A stretch of DNA of 64,000 bases from Leptothermofonsia sichuanensis E412 (lineage in GTDB: Bacteria; Cyanobacteriota; Cyanobacteriia; Leptolyngbyales; Leptolyngbyaceae). A program made the position numbers and the translations under genes. Position 1 is the first letter of the stretch; each line of letters starts with the position of its first letter. Below, piece after piece: positions 31,504 through 41,669 of this stretch. Where the stretch lies: assembly GCF_019891175.1 (NCBI RefSeq), contig NZ_CP072600.1:6362062-6426061 (forward strand). Reading direction: 5' to 3'. The notes beneath the pieces were generated by a model that was given only the letters and a program-made list of their open reading frames with translations, ran no database searches and was not told the DNA's origin.

Positions 31504-33339
31504 TCACAGTTTTGTGCCACACTCCGGGCAAAACTTATGAGAGGGGGCATTCTTTGCCCCGCAGTTGCTACAATTCAGCAGCTCGGCAGCCCGCTCCAGT
31601 AGTTTACGTTCCGGTAAGCCTACCATTTGAGCATTGCTCTTGCCAGGGGGCACCATCGGGTAACAGTTCTCATCCCGCTTCACCCGCACATCCATGAGAA
31701 CCGGGCCTTCGTGCTGCAACATCTCAGCGATCGCTCCCTTCAGTTGATCAGGAGAGCGGACGATCATCCCCTTGATGCCAAAAGCATCCGCCAGCTTCAC
31801 AAAGTCTGGCATCCCTGCCTGCATGTTGGAAGCAGAATAGCGCTCATCATAGAAAGCCTCCTGCCACTGGCGCACCATACCCTGCCAGCCATTATTAATA
31901 ATCACGGTTTTAACATTGATCTGATACTGTGCCAGGGTCGCCAGCTCCTGCAAGTTCATCTGGAAGCTGGCATCTCCACTGATACAAATGACTTCTTCAT
32001 CAGGCATGGCTACCTTGGCCCCCATGGCTGCCGGCATCCCATAGCCCATCGTGCCCAGTCCAGCACTGGAGATCCAGCGACGGGGACCATTTTTAAGAAA
32101 TTGTGCCGCCCACATCTGGTGCTGCCCCACATCGGTGGTGTAAATCGCGTTGGGTGCTTGCAAACCCAATTCCACAATCACTTCCTGGGGAGCAATACTG
32201 TCAGGATAGTGGGGTACCTCCAGGGGATAGTCTTCCTGCCAGCGGGCAATCCGATTTAACCAGGGACGGTTTCGATCCGGATCACGTCCATCCCCTTCTT
32301 CCTGACTGCGGCGCAGCAAATCCAGCAGCACCTGACGCACGTCTCCCACAATCGGTACTTCTGGAGCACGGTTTTTACCCACTTCTGCCGGATCAATGTC
32401 AATGTGAATCACCTTAGCGCGAGTGGCAAACTCATCCAGCTTGCCCGTGACCCGGTCATCAAAGCGGGCACCCACGGCAATCAGCAGGTCGCATTCGGTT
32501 ACAGCAAAGTTGGCATAGGCAGTCCCGTGCATCCCCAGCATTCCGACTGAAAGGGGGTGATGTTCGTCAAATGCCCCCAGTCCCATCAGGGTGGTGGTAA
32601 CCGGGAGATTGAAGCGTTCCGCCAGTTCTTTTACCTCTGCATGGGCATTGGAGGCGATCGCACCTCCTCCGACATACAGCAACGGCTGTTTCGCCTGCCG
32701 GATCAGCTTCAACGCCTGGGCAATTTGACGAGGATTGCCTTTCACCGTTGGGCGGTAACCAGGCAATTTAATTTCGCCCGGTTCAATTGGCTCATAGTCA
32801 AACACAGTCTGACCGACATCCTTGGGTACATCGATCAGAACAGGACCCGGACGCCCGGTACTGGCAATGTAAAACGCTTCTGCCACAATACGCGCCATAT
32901 CTCTGGGATCACGAACCACGTAGGAATGTTTCACAATGGGCAGCGTGATCCCATAAATGTCTGTTTCCTGAAAGGCATCACTCCCAATGGCGTGACTGGG
33001 TACCTGTCCGGTGACAACAACCATTGGAATGGAGTCCATATGGGCTGTGGCAATGCCTGTCACCAGGTTGGTAGCACCAGGACCGGATGTCCCAAAACAG
33101 ACACCGACCTGACCCGTGGCGCGAGCATACCCGTCTGCGGCATGGGCAGCACCCTGCTCGTGCCGTACCAGAATATGCTGAATGCCACCTTCCACTTCCG
33201 CCTTATACAGTTCGTCGTAGATTGGCAGAATAGCACCGCCTGGATAGCCAAAAATATGCTTGACCCCGTGACGCTTCAGACTATCAATCAATGCATAAGC
33301 GCCCGTGACACGCTTCACAGCCACATGTTGTAGTTGCAC
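31504..33339 (-). CDS. ilvB: acetolactate synthase large subunit with C-terminal zinc ribbon
   Basis: First common step of branched-chain amino-acid synthesis: two pyruvate to acetolactate. Residues 1-570 are a full TPP enzyme ([30 protein letters not shown] with the catalytic Glu, [26 protein letters not shown]...[12 protein letters not shown] for TPP-Mg). The last about 30 residues form a zinc ribbon, C-x2-C-...-C-x2-C ([22 protein letters not shown]), not part of the catalytic fold. The regulatory small subunit gene is not in the window. Confidence 0.95.
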   Translation of the reverse strand: MQLQHVAVKRVTGAYALIDSLKRHGVKHIFGYPGGAILPIYDELYKAEVEGGIQHILVRHEQGAAHAADGYARATGQVGVCFGTSGPGATNLVTGIATAHMDSIPMVVVTGQVPSHAIGSDAFQETDIYGITLPIVKHSYVVRDPRDMARIVAEAFYIASTGRPGPVLIDVPKDVGQTVFDYEPIEPGEIKLPGYRPTVKGNPRQIAQALKLIRQAKQPLLYVGGGAIASNAHAEVKELAERFNLPVTTTLMGLGAFDEHHPLSVGMLGMHGTAYANFAVTECDLLIAVGARFDDRVTGKLDEFATRAKVIHIDIDPAEVGKNRAPEVPIVGDVRQVLLDLLRRSQEEGDGRDPDRNRPWLNRIARWQEDYPLEVPHYPDSIAPQEVIVELGLQAPNAIYTTDVGQHQMWAAQFLKNGPRRWISSAGLGTMGYGMPAAMGAKVAMPDEEVICISGDASFQMNLQELATLAQYQINVKTVIINNGWQGMVRQWQEAFYDERYSASNMQAGMPDFVKLADAFGIKGMIVRSPDQLKGAIAEMLQHEGPVLMDVRVKRDENCYPMVPPGKSNAQMVGLPERKLLERAAELLNCSNCGAKNAPSHKFCPECGTKL

Positions 33340-33696
33340 AGGGACCTCACCTGAACCTTAGTAGTGATAAATTTGTAGTGGATGATGCAATCAGCTTAAG
33401 ATTTAAGTCTAGAGCTAAGTTGCGCTCCCTGTCGAGCGATTGTTAACCCAAAAACTATCGCCACAACTCCAACTCTGCTCAAGCTTCCAACCAGGGAAGC
33501 CTTTGCTAAAACATCAGTATTTCATAACATGTTACATATTTGAAACACAGTTTAACATTGAGCGGCACTCGGAGTGGCATTGGATTGATGGAGAACTGGC
33601 GAGTTTATGAATACCAGTCATCTCTTCTCTTACCTATCCTCAACATCCCCCATTCAGGTATTCTGAGTAGTCAAACACCTGTCTCCCTATCACACT
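33340..33696. other. divergent intergenic upstream of ilvB, nothing recognised
   Basis: 357 bp between divergent ilvB and the secreted protein at 33697. It must hold both promoters. I see no attenuator-like leader or known riboswitch. Confidence 0.4.
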
Positions 33697-34131
33697 ATGA
33701 AGCTTCAAGCATTTGCGATCGCTCTGGTGACCAGTCTTCTGTGGCTTCTAACAAGCTGGTTGGCGCCGCCAGCCTGGGCGCTCACCCAGGTCAGACTATT
33801 TGATCTGGATTATCATGAATGCCCACCGGAACTGGCAGAGGGTGCCGTAACCAGTGGTGGAACGGCAATGGCGGCTAATTGCTTTATTGTGACGGGCAAA
33901 GCAGAAAATAAATCAGATAAGCCTGTGATTAACGCCGACATCTTTGGGCGGATTTATGATGCCAACAACGATTCAGTCATGCAAAACCGTACCCGACTGG
34001 GATCTATAGAGGAAATCCCGCCCGGTATTAGCGATTTTGAACTGAGGATTTCCGTTCCAGCCAATCAACCAACCCCGCTTCACCTGGAGCAGTTCAAAGC
34101 TGCGGGGTTTACAGGCATGGTTCGGCGTTAG
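33697..34131 (+). CDS. secreted FxLYD-like protein, probably periplasmic or lumenal
   Basis: 144 residues. The signal peptide is AFAIALVTSLLWLLTSWLAP with an AWA-like cleavage site. The mature part (CFIVTGKAENKSDKPVINADIFGRIYDANNDSV) is a short immunoglobulin-like domain of the type found in FxLYD proteins, carrying two cysteines that could form a disulphide. No enzyme motif. Confidence 0.68.
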   Translation: MKLQAFAIALVTSLLWLLTSWLAPPAWALTQVRLFDLDYHECPPELAEGAVTSGGTAMAANCFIVTGKAENKSDKPVINADIFGRIYDANNDSVMQNRTRLGSIEEIPPGISDFELRISVPANQPTPLHLEQFKAAGFTGMVRR

Positions 34132-34478
34132 CAAGGAAACAGGCAGGACAGGGAAACCATCAAAGCTCCTGGCAATTTGATCATCGTTGTTTAATCAAAG
34201 TACCTGTAATTTTTTAGCAAACACTGTAATTTTTTAGCAAACAATTTTCAGCAAACAATACATATCCTGAGTAACATGGTGTGCGTCTTCGCTGAAATGC
34301 CTGCAAAATTATCCAAATCCAGATCTTTTCTCTTTGAAGAGGACACAGACAATGCAGGAACCTTTCTTCTTAGAGAGCAAGGATGGAGATGAAGACAAAT
34401 TAGCTGAAGGCCGTTAGTCGCAATCAGGCTCACTAACCGCTTATTAAAGCTGACTTGTTTGAATTCTGTCTGGCAACC
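34132..34478. other. intergenic with TTTTTTAGCAAACA duplication
   Basis: About 345 bp. A 20-bp unit with core AATTTTTTAGCAAACA is repeated in tandem at 34209-34242. Small overlapping ORFs of 21-31 codons around 34297-34417 have no clear homology and are not annotated as genes. Confidence 0.4.
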
Positions 34479-34778
34479 CTAGTAACCGCCTGTCGGTAAG
34501 CTTCCAATCAGCCGCCCCAGCAGTTGCAAAAGCATGATTGCCAGGATCGGAGAAAAGTCGATCCCCCCCAGGGGCGGAATAAAGGAGCGGAACAGGTCGA
34601 GGTAAGGATCTGTAATTTGCCGCAGGGCTGCAAACGGCTGGTCAAACCAGTTAATCGTAGGAAACCAGGTCAGCAGCACCCGAATCACCAGAAGGATTGT
34701 ATAGATGGCAATAAAGGTGCCAAGCGTCCTGACAACCAGACCTACCAGATCACTTGGGGAGAATACAGCATCCGTCAT
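34479..34778 (-). CDS. YggT/Ycf19 family membrane protein
   Basis: 99 residues with two membrane segments (LGTFIAIYTILLVIRVLLTWF and FSPILAIMLLQLLGRLIG) around the conserved DPYLDLFRSFIPPLGGIDFSPI. Ycf19 members are found in plastids and cyanobacteria, and the relatives affect division, thylakoid organisation or cytochrome assembly. The exact role is not deducible. Confidence 0.9.
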   Translation of the reverse strand: MTDAVFSPSDLVGLVVRTLGTFIAIYTILLVIRVLLTWFPTINWFDQPFAALRQITDPYLDLFRSFIPPLGGIDFSPILAIMLLQLLGRLIGSLPTGGY

Positions 34779-34905
34779 AGCAATAGGTGTCCTTGCAGTT
34801 TGGAAAATAACAGTGCTAAAGCTTCAGTCTAGCGAAATTAAACACGCCTTCACGCTAACCAGATAGAGTTTATCATCTCTCTTCGGCAGCGATACAAATT
34901 GTAAA

Positions 34906-35286
34906 TTACGGTTCTTTCAGGGTAGATGGTTCGTTACCTTTGCCAGGTGTGCCGTTGACACCCCCAAGCTTCTGGCGTACATCATCAATCGCCTCGTTTA
35001 GCTGAGCAATTTTATCTTCCAGCCCTCGACGAGCTGCTTCAATGTCAACAGGCTGTCCGTTCTGTGGTTTCAGCAGGCTACTCGAAGCCGTGCCCCGCGA
35101 TCGCTTCTTAAGCTTATTATCACTCGCCCTTCCTTCCATCGGGTCGGCATTCAAAGATTGCTCATCTGACGAAACCAATTCACTGAGCTTACCAGAAGCA
35201 ATCAGCGCTCCCAGCACGCCGCCCACAACCCCTCCGACAAAGGTACCCAGTAAAAACCCACTGGCAAAATCATCTTGCTGACTCAT
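34906..35286 (-). CDS. YtxH-like small membrane-anchored protein
   Basis: 126 residues. A Gly-rich hydrophobic segment (FLLGTFVGGVVGGVLGALIASG) follows 10 residues, as in YtxH/gas-vesicle-like stress proteins. It is followed by a Ser/Lys linker and a C-terminal coiled helix (LEDKIAQLNEAIDDVRQKLG). Conserved type in cyanobacteria, function unknown. Confidence 0.72.
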   Translation of the reverse strand: MSQQDDFASGFLLGTFVGGVVGGVLGALIASGKLSELVSSDEQSLNADPMEGRASDNKLKKRSRGTASSSLLKPQNGQPVDIEAARRGLEDKIAQLNEAIDDVRQKLGGVNGTPGKGNEPSTLKEP

Positions 35287-35415
35287 TACTTACAACCATC
35301 TCAGTTTCACGGCAATAAACTGATGGTACAGTTTCTATCCCAAGCTTAACGGTTGTTGCTCAGACTGCCCACCCACCATACAAGGCTTCAGATTACCATC
35401 TCAGGTGCCATAAGT

Positions 35416-36066
35416 TTACGTGCCAAAGGTGCGATCGCCCGCATCTCCCAGTCCTGGAACAATAAACCCCCGCTCATTTAACCCCTGGTCAATTGCTGCG
35501 GTGTAAATCGTCAGACTCGGATAAGCCACACTTAACTTTTGCAGGGCAGGCGGAGCCGTCACCACAGAAATGATTCTCACCAGAGACGGATCAACTCCTC
35601 GCTGGGTTAACTCTGCCAGGGCTGCCATACTGGTTCCCCCTGTTGCCAGCATCGGTTCTGTAATTAGCACTCGTGTTTGCGGAGCAAACTGTTCCGGCAG
35701 CTTGTTCAGGTAGCAACTCGGCTCCAGGGTTTCCTCATCCCTGACAAAGCCAATATGGTAAATCGATGCCAGCGGCAGGGCTGCGTGGGCACCTTCCAGC
35801 AATGCCAGCCCGGCACGCAAAATGGGCATGACAACCATGGGTACCTCCGGGTCAACAAATGTTGCCGGACAGGCAGCCAGAGGCGTGTCTATCGTCGTCT
35901 CTCGGGTTGGTAGCCAGTCTCGAATTGCCTCATAGGTCAACCAGCGTCCTAATTCTGTCATGGCACTGCGAAACAAGGGGGGAGGGGTTGACACCTCGCG
36001 AACCACCCCCAGCCAGTGCTTAATCAGCGGATGGGGTGGAACGTAGACACGCATTTGAAGAGTCAT
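35416..36066 (-). CDS. upp: uracil phosphoribosyltransferase
   Basis: 216 residues. Salvages uracil with PRPP to UMP. Conserved PMLATGGTSMAALAEL is the PRPP-binding loop, preceded by RDEETLEPSCYLNKLP, and the C-terminal GLNERGFIVPGLGDAGDRTFGT is the uracil-binding tail. Confidence 0.94.
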   Translation of the reverse strand: MTLQMRVYVPPHPLIKHWLGVVREVSTPPPLFRSAMTELGRWLTYEAIRDWLPTRETTIDTPLAACPATFVDPEVPMVVMPILRAGLALLEGAHAALPLASIYHIGFVRDEETLEPSCYLNKLPEQFAPQTRVLITEPMLATGGTSMAALAELTQRGVDPSLVRIISVVTAPPALQKLSVAYPSLTIYTAAIDQGLNERGFIVPGLGDAGDRTFGT

Positions 36067-36327
36067 AGCTTAGAAAACAACTCCAGCTCGCAAATCTGCC
36101 TAATCATACCCCCTCCCGAAGCCGAAGATATGTACACCGATGGACTCCAGTGCATGGCTCAGAAGTCAGGTTCCGCATCCAGGAAATTTATTGACATTAA
36201 ATCTCAATAAGGCTACATTGAATTCAGTGTTCTCCTCTCTGAAGGATCGGCAGATGGGATTGGTCAGTTTTCGATCAGTCCCTCTTTTTTTCAATTTGTA
36301 TCGCCGCTCCGATAGACTGGGAAAGTA

Positions 36328-37932
36328 GTGTTGATGTCTTTGTGCATGTCCGCTGTATCGAACGTTAAGCAGGAGAGCTTAAGCACTAAATCTCTGGAAG
36401 ATAAATCTAAAAAAGATCCATCTAACCAGCCATCTGCGGTTCAGGATTGGGATGTGATTGTGATCGGTTCGGGAATAGGAGGTCTGGTCACCGCAACCCA
36501 ACTGGCAGCTAAGGGAGTCCGAGTTCTGGTTCTGGAGCGCTATTTGATTCCTGGTGGCAGTGCTGGTTATTTTGAGCGCCAGGGCTATCGCTTCGATGTA
36601 GGGGCTTCCATGATTTTCGGATTTGGTTCCCAGGGCACCACTAACCTGCTGACCCGGGCCTTGAAAGCTGTTAATGTAAGCCTGGAAACCATCCCCGATC
36701 CGGTGCAAATTCACTACCACCTGCCTGATGGACTGAACCTGAAGGTTCATCGGGAATATGAGAAATTTTTGCAAGAACTGGTTGACCATTTTCCCCATGA
36801 ACAGTCAGGAATTCGGCGCTTCTACGATGAATGCTGGAAAGTCTTCCGTTGTTTGAATGCAATGGAACTCCTGTCCTTAGAGGAACCCCGCTACCTGACC
36901 CGCGTCTTTTTTCAACATCCCTTTGCCTGCCTGGGATTGGTCAAATATCTGCCCCAGAATGCTGGGGATATCGCCCGCCGCTACATTCGCGATCCAGCCT
37001 TACTCAAATTTATTGATATGGAGTGCTATTGCTGGTCTGTAGTACCTGCCAATCTGACACCGATGATCAATGCCGGTATGGTATTTAGCGATCGCCACTA
37101 TGGCGGCATTAACTATCCCAAAGGGGGGGTTGGTCAAATCGCTCAAAAACTGGTTGAGGGACTGGAACACTGCGGTGGGCAGATCCAATACAAAGCCAGA
37201 GTAACCCATATTGTGCAGGAAAATGGGCGCGCAGTCGGGGTCCAACTGGCAACAGGTGAACGCTATCGAGCAAAACGGATTGTTTCCAATGCAACCCGCT
37301 GGGATACCTTTGAAAAGTTGATGGCTCCAGAACAGATGCCGGCTGCCGAGCGTAAATGGCAGCAACGATATCGAAAATCTCCCAGTTTTCTTAGCTTGCA
37401 CCTGGGGGTTAGAGCAGAAGCACTGCCACCGGGAACAGAATGTCATCATATTCTGCTGGAAGATTGGGATCGCATGGAAGCGGCAGAAGGAACCATCTTT
37501 GTATCAATTCCTACTCTGCTGGACCCAGATCTGGCGCCTCCCGGCCATCACATTGTCCATACCTTTACACCAAGCTGGATGCATGACTGGCAAGGGTTGT
37601 CGCCTACCGAATACCAGAGCCGCAAAGAAGAAACTGCCCATCGTCTAATTACCCGGTTGGAGGCAATCTTCCCAAAACTATCGAACCATCTGGACTATCA
37701 GGAAGTCGGCACCCCCCGCACCCATCGTCGGTTTCTGGGACGGGAGGATGGGACCTATGGACCCATTCCGGCTCGTAAGTTGATGGGCTTGCTGGGAATG
37801 CCCTTTAACCGAACTGCGATCCCCGGTCTATATTGTGTGGGAGACAGTACTTTTCCAGGACAGGGACTTAATGCCGTAGCGTTCTCCGGATTCGCCTGTG
37901 CCCATCGAGTGGCGGTTGATCTTGGCTTCTAG
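36328..37932 (+). CDS. crtH: prolycopene (carotenoid) isomerase
   Basis: FAD-dependent cis-to-trans isomerase converting poly-cis lycopene to all-trans in cyanobacterial carotenoid synthesis. After a variable 40-residue lead come the dinucleotide fold [28 protein letters not shown] and the G-G-S-A-G loop. The C-terminal motif [22 protein letters not shown] is the FAD site of the CrtISO/phytoene-desaturase family. MECYCWSV and [11 protein letters not shown] match CrtISO. Starts possible at GTG 36328 or ATG 36346. Length is near the usual 500. Confidence 0.93.
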   Translation: MLMSLCMSAVSNVKQESLSTKSLEDKSKKDPSNQPSAVQDWDVIVIGSGIGGLVTATQLAAKGVRVLVLERYLIPGGSAGYFERQGYRFDVGASMIFGFGSQGTTNLLTRALKAVNVSLETIPDPVQIHYHLPDGLNLKVHREYEKFLQELVDHFPHEQSGIRRFYDECWKVFRCLNAMELLSLEEPRYLTRVFFQHPFACLGLVKYLPQNAGDIARRYIRDPALLKFIDMECYCWSVVPANLTPMINAGMVFSDRHYGGINYPKGGVGQIAQKLVEGLEHCGGQIQYKARVTHIVQENGRAVGVQLATGERYRAKRIVSNATRWDTFEKLMAPEQMPAAERKWQQRYRKSPSFLSLHLGVRAEALPPGTECHHILLEDWDRMEAAEGTIFVSIPTLLDPDLAPPGHHIVHTFTPSWMHDWQGLSPTEYQSRKEETAHRLITRLEAIFPKLSNHLDYQEVGTPRTHRRFLGREDGTYGPIPARKLMGLLGMPFNRTAIPGLYCVGDSTFPGQGLNAVAFSGFACAHRVAVDLGF

Positions 37933-38034
37933 GTAGCTATAACGTTCCTCAATGGAGTGAGGTGCGGGAGTGTGGGACGCAGGGGGGTGGGAGATCACCC
38001 TCACCGTGCCTCACACTCTCGAACAGAGGATAGC

Positions 38035-38277
38035 TCAGTCAACGACCCTGAGTCGTCCGGCACGCAGAAGCTCAAACACTCGATTGATCAATTCCTGTTC
38101 CGCCTGATTAATCGTTTTTTGGGATAAAAGAGCGGCCATAAACTGCTGCTGGTCAGCGCGCGAGATCTTGCCGCAGGCAGTAATTTTATTCACCATCTGC
38201 TCAATATTTGGATGCGGTAGATGAGCCTGTGTGGTCATTTCAGGAATCGATGCAATATCATCTCTAAGTTCACTCAA
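38035..38277 (-). CDS. conserved cyanobacterial protein, 80 aa
   Basis: A small helical protein (ITACGKISRADQQQFMAALLSQ then AEQELINRVFELLRAGRLRVVD). The layout recalls short conserved cyanobacterial proteins of unknown role. Convergent with crtH, about 100 bp away. Confidence 0.7.
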   Translation of the reverse strand: MSELRDDIASIPEMTTQAHLPHPNIEQMVNKITACGKISRADQQQFMAALLSQKTINQAEQELINRVFELLRAGRLRVVD

Positions 38278-38915
38278 TTTTCAAATATTCTGCTATCTAA
38301 CATGGAGATCTAAATCCTGCCTTCCTGTGATGCTAATCACAATTCAATCAGCACAGATATTAGAACCCTATATCTTTTGAATGAGGAGTAAAAGCTATCC
38401 TTCGGTTTTTACCTAAACTTTATAAATCCGAAAACTTCCCCGTCAGGGTACTGTGTATTTCTACGAAAATTTTGCTTGACTGAAAATAGCATGAAAAGAC
38501 CATTAAATAATTTCGATTCACCCTGAATAGCCTGGTAGAAAGCAGTTTGACCATTGAAATGGGAAATTCTACTTACTGTCAGAGGCTTTGATTCAGTTAT
38601 TGTGGATCTCAAAAATTTTTCAACATTACGGTGAATTTTCAAGGTTTCCTTAAGCTCTGCTCAGCTTTCTGGTGATAGGTTGAGTTAGTTTTATTTTGGA
38701 AGGAAATCCCGGATTCCCTCCACGTCTATTTCATTAGAAGTTTACTTTGAATTCTCGAATTCTCTTCTTAACTTTACGGAAACCCAAATTTTGATTTGTA
38801 TTGTGATAATGAGGGAACAATCAATCAATCGCACCATCAAAACCTCTATAAACCCACGAACGTAATAAACTCCACAACGTTAATTGAGGTAACCCAGGCA
38901 ACAGGGAGTAGTACC
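38278..38915. other. AT-rich intergenic, no gene supported
   Basis: About 640 bp. A 77-codon minus-strand frame (38409-38642) exists but has no ribosome site I trust and no recognised motif, so it is not called. Confidence 0.45.
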
Positions 38916-39236
38916 ATGTCTGATTCCATTTTCGGTGAACGTCTGCCCGCTACAAAAGCAGCTCAGTCCCCTTCCTTCAGTTTTGACGCCTTGAACCCAC
39001 TTCGCCAGTGGCTTGATGGGCTGGAGGTCAAGAACCGTCGCCTGGCGCGACTGCTCTACAAAGTCATCCCTGGCCAATGTCCGTTTGAGCGAGATGTGAT
39101 TCTGTTTGGGCGCAAGCTGGCACACATCCCCCCACTCTGTAAACTGAACCCTCTCTACGACCAACTGGTTGGCCTGCGATTTCGGTCCCTTTGCTATCTG
39201 GTGGATGTCTGCGGCGAAACCATTCAGTGCAATTAG
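38916..39236 (+). CDS. Mo-dependent nitrogenase C-terminal-domain protein
   Basis: 106 residues starting at the ATG at 38916 (GGAG 8 nt upstream). The longer frame has no better start. The sequence KVIPGQCPFERDVILFGRKL then PPLCKLNPLYDQLVGLRFRSLCYL is the small family named after the C-terminus of some nitrogenase operon proteins. It is common as a stand-alone gene in cyanobacteria that lack nif and is no evidence for nitrogen fixation here. Confidence 0.85.
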   Translation: MSDSIFGERLPATKAAQSPSFSFDALNPLRQWLDGLEVKNRRLARLLYKVIPGQCPFERDVILFGRKLAHIPPLCKLNPLYDQLVGLRFRSLCYLVDVCGETIQCN

Positions 39237-39298
39237 TCAGTGCAATTAGTGCAAGAGGGCAATCAATAACCCAGTATCCAGAGGGCGATCGCGCTAAA

Positions 39299-39347
39299 AA
39301 TCCTGGGGTTTTGATAGTTGTTATGAAACCACCAAATCCCCAGGATT
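39299..39347. repeat. inverted repeat AATCCTGGGG/CCCCAGGATT
   Basis: Two 10-bp perfect arms separated by about 29 bp, downstream of the preceding gene and followed by no T-run. It could be a weak terminator or another small repeat element. Confidence 0.45.
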
Positions 39348-39477
39348 CCGGAAAATCAGATTTCAGGTTAAAGATTTGAGCCGACCGACTTGGTCCACTG
39401 ACTATGTAAGTAGCAGGACCTCAAACTTTTCAGATTAAAATACCGGGCAAATTAAAATCCGCGGTAGATTGCTGAAC

Positions 39478-40200
39478 CTACTCAGCCGTTGCCAGTTCGG
39501 TGTCAGTGCTGCCACGGTTGCGACGGCGAGTCAGGGTGTTGAACAGCATTTGACCGATCGCCCGAATTAAGCTGCCTTCCAGTTCTTTGAACATCTTCAT
39601 GTTCAACCCAAAGGCATCATTTGCCTCATCCACAATGCGATCAGCCGTTGCTTCGTCAATCGGTAGATTATCCATCGCCTGCCGGTAGGTGTTCTTAAAC
39701 GCCTTCTCATCCGCAATGGTTTTGAACTCGTAGAAAGCAGTCCCCTCACCATCAGACAGGTTCATTGCGGTCTGGGCAATTTTCTTCAGAATTTGCCCCC
39801 CAGACAGATCACCCAGATAGCGGGTGTAAGAGTGGGCCACTAACAACTCAGGGGCGCTACGAGAAACTTCCTGAATGCGGGCGACATATTCCTGAGCAGC
39901 GGGGGAGGGGGCAACCTGATCACGCCAGTTGGAACCGTAGTAGTAGAACAGATCTTGTTCCAGAGCTGCTTTCCGATTCAACTCAGGAAAGTAAATTTTG
40001 GACACAATCGGATGTTCCCGCTGCCGCTCCATCTCTTCTTCCATTGCAGAATAGACAAAATAGAGATTGGAAACCAGATTGCGATAAGAGGTCTTTTCGA
40101 CGGTTCCCTTCAAGAAACACGCTACAAAACCAGTGTTTTCTGCCATGGTGTGGGACTTTTTGGTGCCCTCACGCAGTTTGGTTGCTAAATTACTGCTCAT
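39478..40200 (-). CDS. ho1: heme oxygenase
   Basis: 240 residues. Opens heme to biliverdin, CO and iron, the first step to phycobilins. The proximal histidine is in KKSHTMAENTGF (near residue 17). YLGDLSGGQIL is the conserved distal helix and CFLKGTVEKTSYRNLVSNLYFVY the substrate-facing helix. The extended C-terminus is polar and may be accessory. Monocistronic by spacing. Confidence 0.95.
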   Translation of the reverse strand: MSSNLATKLREGTKKSHTMAENTGFVACFLKGTVEKTSYRNLVSNLYFVYSAMEEEMERQREHPIVSKIYFPELNRKAALEQDLFYYYGSNWRDQVAPSPAAQEYVARIQEVSRSAPELLVAHSYTRYLGDLSGGQILKKIAQTAMNLSDGEGTAFYEFKTIADEKAFKNTYRQAMDNLPIDEATADRIVDEANDAFGLNMKMFKELEGSLIRAIGQMLFNTLTRRRNRGSTDTELATAE

Positions 40201-40487
40201 GCTAAATCATCCAACCTATACGTTGACTTAATGGGTATCCGCACATTTCGAAGCGTTAAGACTGAAACGCTAACAACCCCTAAACTGTTACGGTAGACTG
40301 ATTTGATGAGCGTTTTTGTTAAAAATTCTAAAGGCTTAAGCCAGAATCTGAGGGTTTGAGGGGCAACCTTCCAGTGGCAGATTAAAAGTCATAGCCTCCT
40401 TGATCCTGGAAAAGCTTATGCATCAACGGATTAAGGAGACTATAACTTTTGTATCAGAGGTTGGGAGAAATTAATGCTTTGTAAACA

Positions 40488-40829
40488 TCAGCGTTCCTGG
40501 GTTTCAACCCGTGGTAGACCCATGCTGTAGTTAAGCACTCGACAGTTGAGGTTGTAGGAAATCTCGCCTTTTTGCAGGAGCGATCGCACAAAGTGTTCCA
40601 GGTCTGAACCAATCCGACGCAGATTATATTCTGTTAAATCGGCTCCTTCATAGGATTCTACGAGTTCGTCAAATTTGCGGTAGACCCTCTGGAGGGCATC
40701 TTCATTCCAGTTAAATTCGTTATCTGGGTCAACATCAAGGGTTAACACGCCTTCACTGGGAACCAACTCATTGTTTTCAACGGTCGCCGTAAAGATGTGA
40801 ATATGGCGGGTTGTGGACTTTAGCAACAT
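40488..40829 (-). CDS. ndhM: NAD(P)H-quinone oxidoreductase subunit M
   Basis: 113 residues. A peripheral subunit of the cyanobacterial NDH-1 complex needed for cyclic electron flow and respiration. Matches the family in [33 protein letters not shown], and [20 protein letters not shown] with NYSMGLPR. Confidence 0.93.
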   Translation of the reverse strand: MLLKSTTRHIHIFTATVENNELVPSEGVLTLDVDPDNEFNWNEDALQRVYRKFDELVESYEGADLTEYNLRRIGSDLEHFVRSLLQKGEISYNLNCRVLNYSMGLPRVETQER

Positions 40830-40962
40830 TACAAATTAACTCCGCTGGACTGAATGTGTCGGATCTGTTCTCACCGCCTATTGTAAAGGTCGAACTCCTT
40901 CCTTACCAGCATCAAATCAATAACCTGATGCAGGTAATCGAAAATATCTCACCCATTGGGGG

Positions 40963-41105
40963 TTGAACCACAAAGACACAAAGTGCACTAAGGAATGAGG
41001 ATTTTATAACCTGAAATTTCACCACAGAGACACAGAGAACACAGAGCCATTCCTTGGTGCCCTCTGTGGTAAAACCCTAAGTTTTCGGTTTATTTAATCC
41101 ACGAT
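40963..41105. repeat. nested ACCACAAAGACAC and CACAGAGAACAC repeats
   Basis: GGTTGAACCACAAAGACACA opens like the copy at 12021. The second half TTTCACCACAGAGACACAGA to TTTAATCCACG matches 24805-24900. A mosaic of two repeat types. Confidence 0.6.
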
Positions 41106-41388
41106 CCCAAGGATCAAGGATCGTGGATTAAACCAACCTGCAACAGTGGTCTGTCAGGAATTATTTTGTGAGCTGAAAATCCCAAAATAATAACCTCTTC
41201 TCTCTCCCAGACTCACAACTGCAAAGTTGAAAAACCACCAGCCTACGTGGATTCCACCCTCAGTGGACCCCACACCTTGAACAAAGAGCTTTACACTTTC
41301 CCAATGAGCAATGTCATGCATTGGCAGTGGGGGGAAGGAGTCAGGTGTGAGAGAATTAGGGAGGAACTTCGGAAATCGGATTAAAAGT

Positions 41389-41447
41389 CTATCCGAAAGC
41401 TTCCTGAGTCTGGGTATGGACTTTAATAGTTGGGGCTTTTTGGATAG
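41389..41447. repeat. MITE-like repeat, copy 3
   Basis: CTATCCGAAAGCTTCCTGAG at the left and GGGGCTTTTTGGATAG at the right, 59 bp. Same length and order as copies 1 and 4. Confidence 0.65.
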
Positions 41448-41669
41448 TCTTTAAGACTCCAATTGTTTTGTTATCACCGGGTTTATGTTAATTTTCTTTA
41501 ACCATGCCCTTCAGGTTTCATTATCCTTTCTCCTGGGCGTTGCTGATTTTGGGTATGAATTGAACGTTGGATGAATTGAAGACCTTCAATTCATCCGGCT
41601 ATTCAGTACCACGTCGTCTCCCTTAAGAAGGGAAAACCTGTCTTAAACAAATCCCTAGCAGATAGTCAG

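Larger units (their letters stand above)
40830..41669. other. repeat-rich intergenic region
   Basis: About 840 bp with no gene. It holds, in order, the ACCACAAAGACAC repeat (40963-41010), the CACAGAGAACAC repeat (41016-41105), a GGTCTGTCAGGAATTATTTT element (41146-41205), the MITE-like copy 3 (41389-41447) and a GGATGAATTGAA hairpin (41570-41602). Confidence 0.6.

Noticed and set aside
34297..34417. Short peptide genes (21-31 codons), one with EPFFLES resembling a graspetide leader
   Set aside because: No core motif and no ATP-grasp enzyme nearby. Resemblance too short to support.
38409..38642. 77-codon minus-strand frame in an AT-rich intergenic region
   Set aside because: No ribosome site, no recognised motif and biased composition.
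38916..39236. Evidence for nitrogen fixation
   Set aside because: The Mo-nitrogenase C-terminal-domain family is widespread in non-fixing cyanobacteria and no nif gene is present.
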